This document shows positions 5,395 to 6,288 of a stretch of 6,288 bases of DNA, in pieces. Both the position numbers and the translations under genes were made by a program. Source of the DNA: Erysipelothrix rhusiopathiae (GTDB lineage Bacteria > Bacillota_I > Bacilli_A > Erysipelotrichales > Erysipelotrichaceae); NCBI GenBank assembly GCA_902797585.1, contig CADBTK010000008.1, positions 1-6,288 on the forward strand. Direction: 5' to 3'. Every line of letters begins with the position of its first letter. Within the stretch, counting starts at the first letter, position 1. Under the pieces are notes generated by a model. The model saw only the letters and a program-made list of their open reading frames with translations, searched no databases and was not told the DNA's origin.

Positions 5395-6288
5395 ACCAGT
5401 TAACAGTCGGTGTTATTTTTGGTGGGCAGAGTAGTGAATATTCTATTTCATTGCATTCAGCTGCCTCTCTATTACGTGAAATTAACCGTGAAAAATACAA
5501 TGTTGTCATGATTGGAATCAGCGAAACAGGTGGATTCTATTTATATGAAGGAAGCATTGATGATATGGAACATGACCATTGGGTTGAACAAGGAGTGAAA
5601 TGTGCGTGGGTTCCTGGCGGAATTTTACCATTGGATGGGCGCCAACAAATCTCTTTAGATTGTGCCTTCCCAGTTTTACATGGAAAAAATGGAGAAGATG
5701 GAAGTATCCAAGGGTTATTAGAACTTATGAACATTTATTATGTGGGATGTGATGTGCTATCCAGTGCTATTTCTATGGATAAAGAAATGATGCACATTCT
5801 ATGTAAAGAAGGTGGCGTTCCTTGCGCAGATTATGTATGTTTAAAAGAAAATCAAGAAAATCCAACCTTTGAACAAATTCAAGATCAAATTCCTTTGCCA
5901 TGGATTGTGAAACCTTGTTCAGCTGGAAGTAGTTACGGGGTTCATAAAGTAGAAAATAAAGAAGAGTTTGAACATGCTATTAAAGATGCATGGCACTACG
6001 ATGGACGTGGAAAATGTTTGGTTGAAAAAGCCATTGATGGATTTGAAATCGGTTGTGCTGTGATGGGAAATAAAGTGGTGCAAACAGGAAGTTGTGATGA
6101 AATAGAAATCACACGTGGTTTCTTTGATTTCGAAGGGAAATATGCCTTAGATGGAGCGCAAATTCATTGTCCTGCTCGAATTGATAAAGAAGTCTTTGAA
6201 CAAGCACAAGAATTAGCAAAGAAAACTTATCGTGTGATGAACTGTTTGGGAATGGCACGTGTAGACATGTTTGTTCAAAAAGATAACA
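5391..6288 (+). CDS. ddl: D-alanine--D-alanine ligase (3' truncated by window)
   Basis: An ATP-grasp ligase that joins two D-Ala, the substrate for MurF. 299 residues are visible of a usual 340-370; the final Mg-binding part (N-x-x-PG region) lies outside. Seen: N-terminal FGGQSSEYSIS with the conserved Glu at residue 16, then HGKNGEDGSIQG (97-108), YVGCDVLSSAISMDK, the ATP-grasp IVKPCSAGSSYGV (172-184), and VEKAIDGFEIG (from 211). The omega-loop FFDFEGKY (244-251) and PARIDKE follow. The loop keeps the Lys-Tyr pair that in Ddl enzymes goes with D-Ala-D-Ala specificity, while VanA-type D-Ala-D-Lac ligases lack this Tyr. The FFDF..KY form and PARI segment resemble the VanG/Ddl side of the family, but no van genes are near and the murF pairing argues for the housekeeping enzyme. 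The start ATG overlaps the murF stop as ATGA, suggesting translational coupling, with a GAGGGAG-like site just upstream. Confidence 0.95.
   Translation, partial: MNQLTVGVIFGGQSSEYSISLHSAASLLREINREKYNVVMIGISETGGFYLYEGSIDDMEHDHWVEQGVKCAWVPGGILPLDGRQQISLDCAFPVLHGKNGEDGSIQGLLELMNIYYVGCDVLSSAISMDKEMMHILCKEGGVPCADYVCLKENQENPTFEQIQDQIPLPWIVKPCSAGSSYGVHKVENKEEFEHAIKDAWHYDGRGKCLVEKAIDGFEIGCAVMGNKVVQTGSCDEIEITRGFFDFEGKYALDGAQIHCPARIDKEVFEQAQELAKKTYRVMNCLGMARVDMFVQKDN

Noticed and set aside
5391..6288. Vancomycin resistance ligase in a van cluster
   Set aside because: No vanH, vanX, vanT or regulatory genes are adjacent; the gene is coupled to murF as in housekeeping wall synthesis.
1..6288. Mobile element, CRISPR array, prophage or defence system
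   Set aside because: No transposase, integrase, terminal inverted repeats, spaced repeats or defence domains are seen on either strand.

Overview
The window is AT-rich, has tight coding density and strong AGGAGG-type ribosome binding sites, and uses extended -10 promoters. This points to a low-GC Gram-positive bacterium (Firmicutes/Bacillota). The mix of a divergent RecG and a murF-ddl pair beside a HIT gene would suit an Erysipelotrichia-like lineage, but that placement is an impression and not shown by the sequence.

Left arm (1-3245, + strand): three genes in one direction, closely packed. They are the 3' end of an LD-carboxypeptidase/MccF-like S66 peptidase gene (cut by the window edge), recG, and an unrecognised membrane-anchored extracytoplasmic protein. 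A perfect 10-bp hairpin with a T-run closes this operon. The hairpin is built partly from the last codons of the membrane protein gene and lies almost against the stop codon of the convergent HIT-family hydrolase gene (3243-3638, - strand), so it probably serves both genes.

Middle (3639-4032): a 394-bp divergent intergenic region and the most interesting part of the window. On the - strand it contains an extended -10 promoter, two hairpins and a strong 13-position terminator hairpin with a U-rich tail. Together these predict an RNA of about 120 nt, either a free sRNA or an attenuating leader of the HIT gene. It shows the motif CCCCUUA twice in regions predicted to be unpaired. To its right are two clusters of helically phased A/T-tracts, a short array of TGG triplets at exact 11-bp spacing, and a textbook extended -10 promoter for murF.

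Right arm (4016-6288, + strand): murF and ddl overlap by four bases (ATGA) and ddl runs off the window. Ddl makes D-Ala-D-Ala and MurF adds it to UDP-MurNAc-tripeptide, so the pair performs two consecutive steps of peptidoglycan precursor synthesis. The S66 peptidase at the left edge may act on peptidoglycan peptides too. No mobile elements, tRNA, rRNA or CRISPR arrays are visible. Most of the window is ordinary housekeeping sequence; the novelty is concentrated in the 3664-4009 intergenic region.
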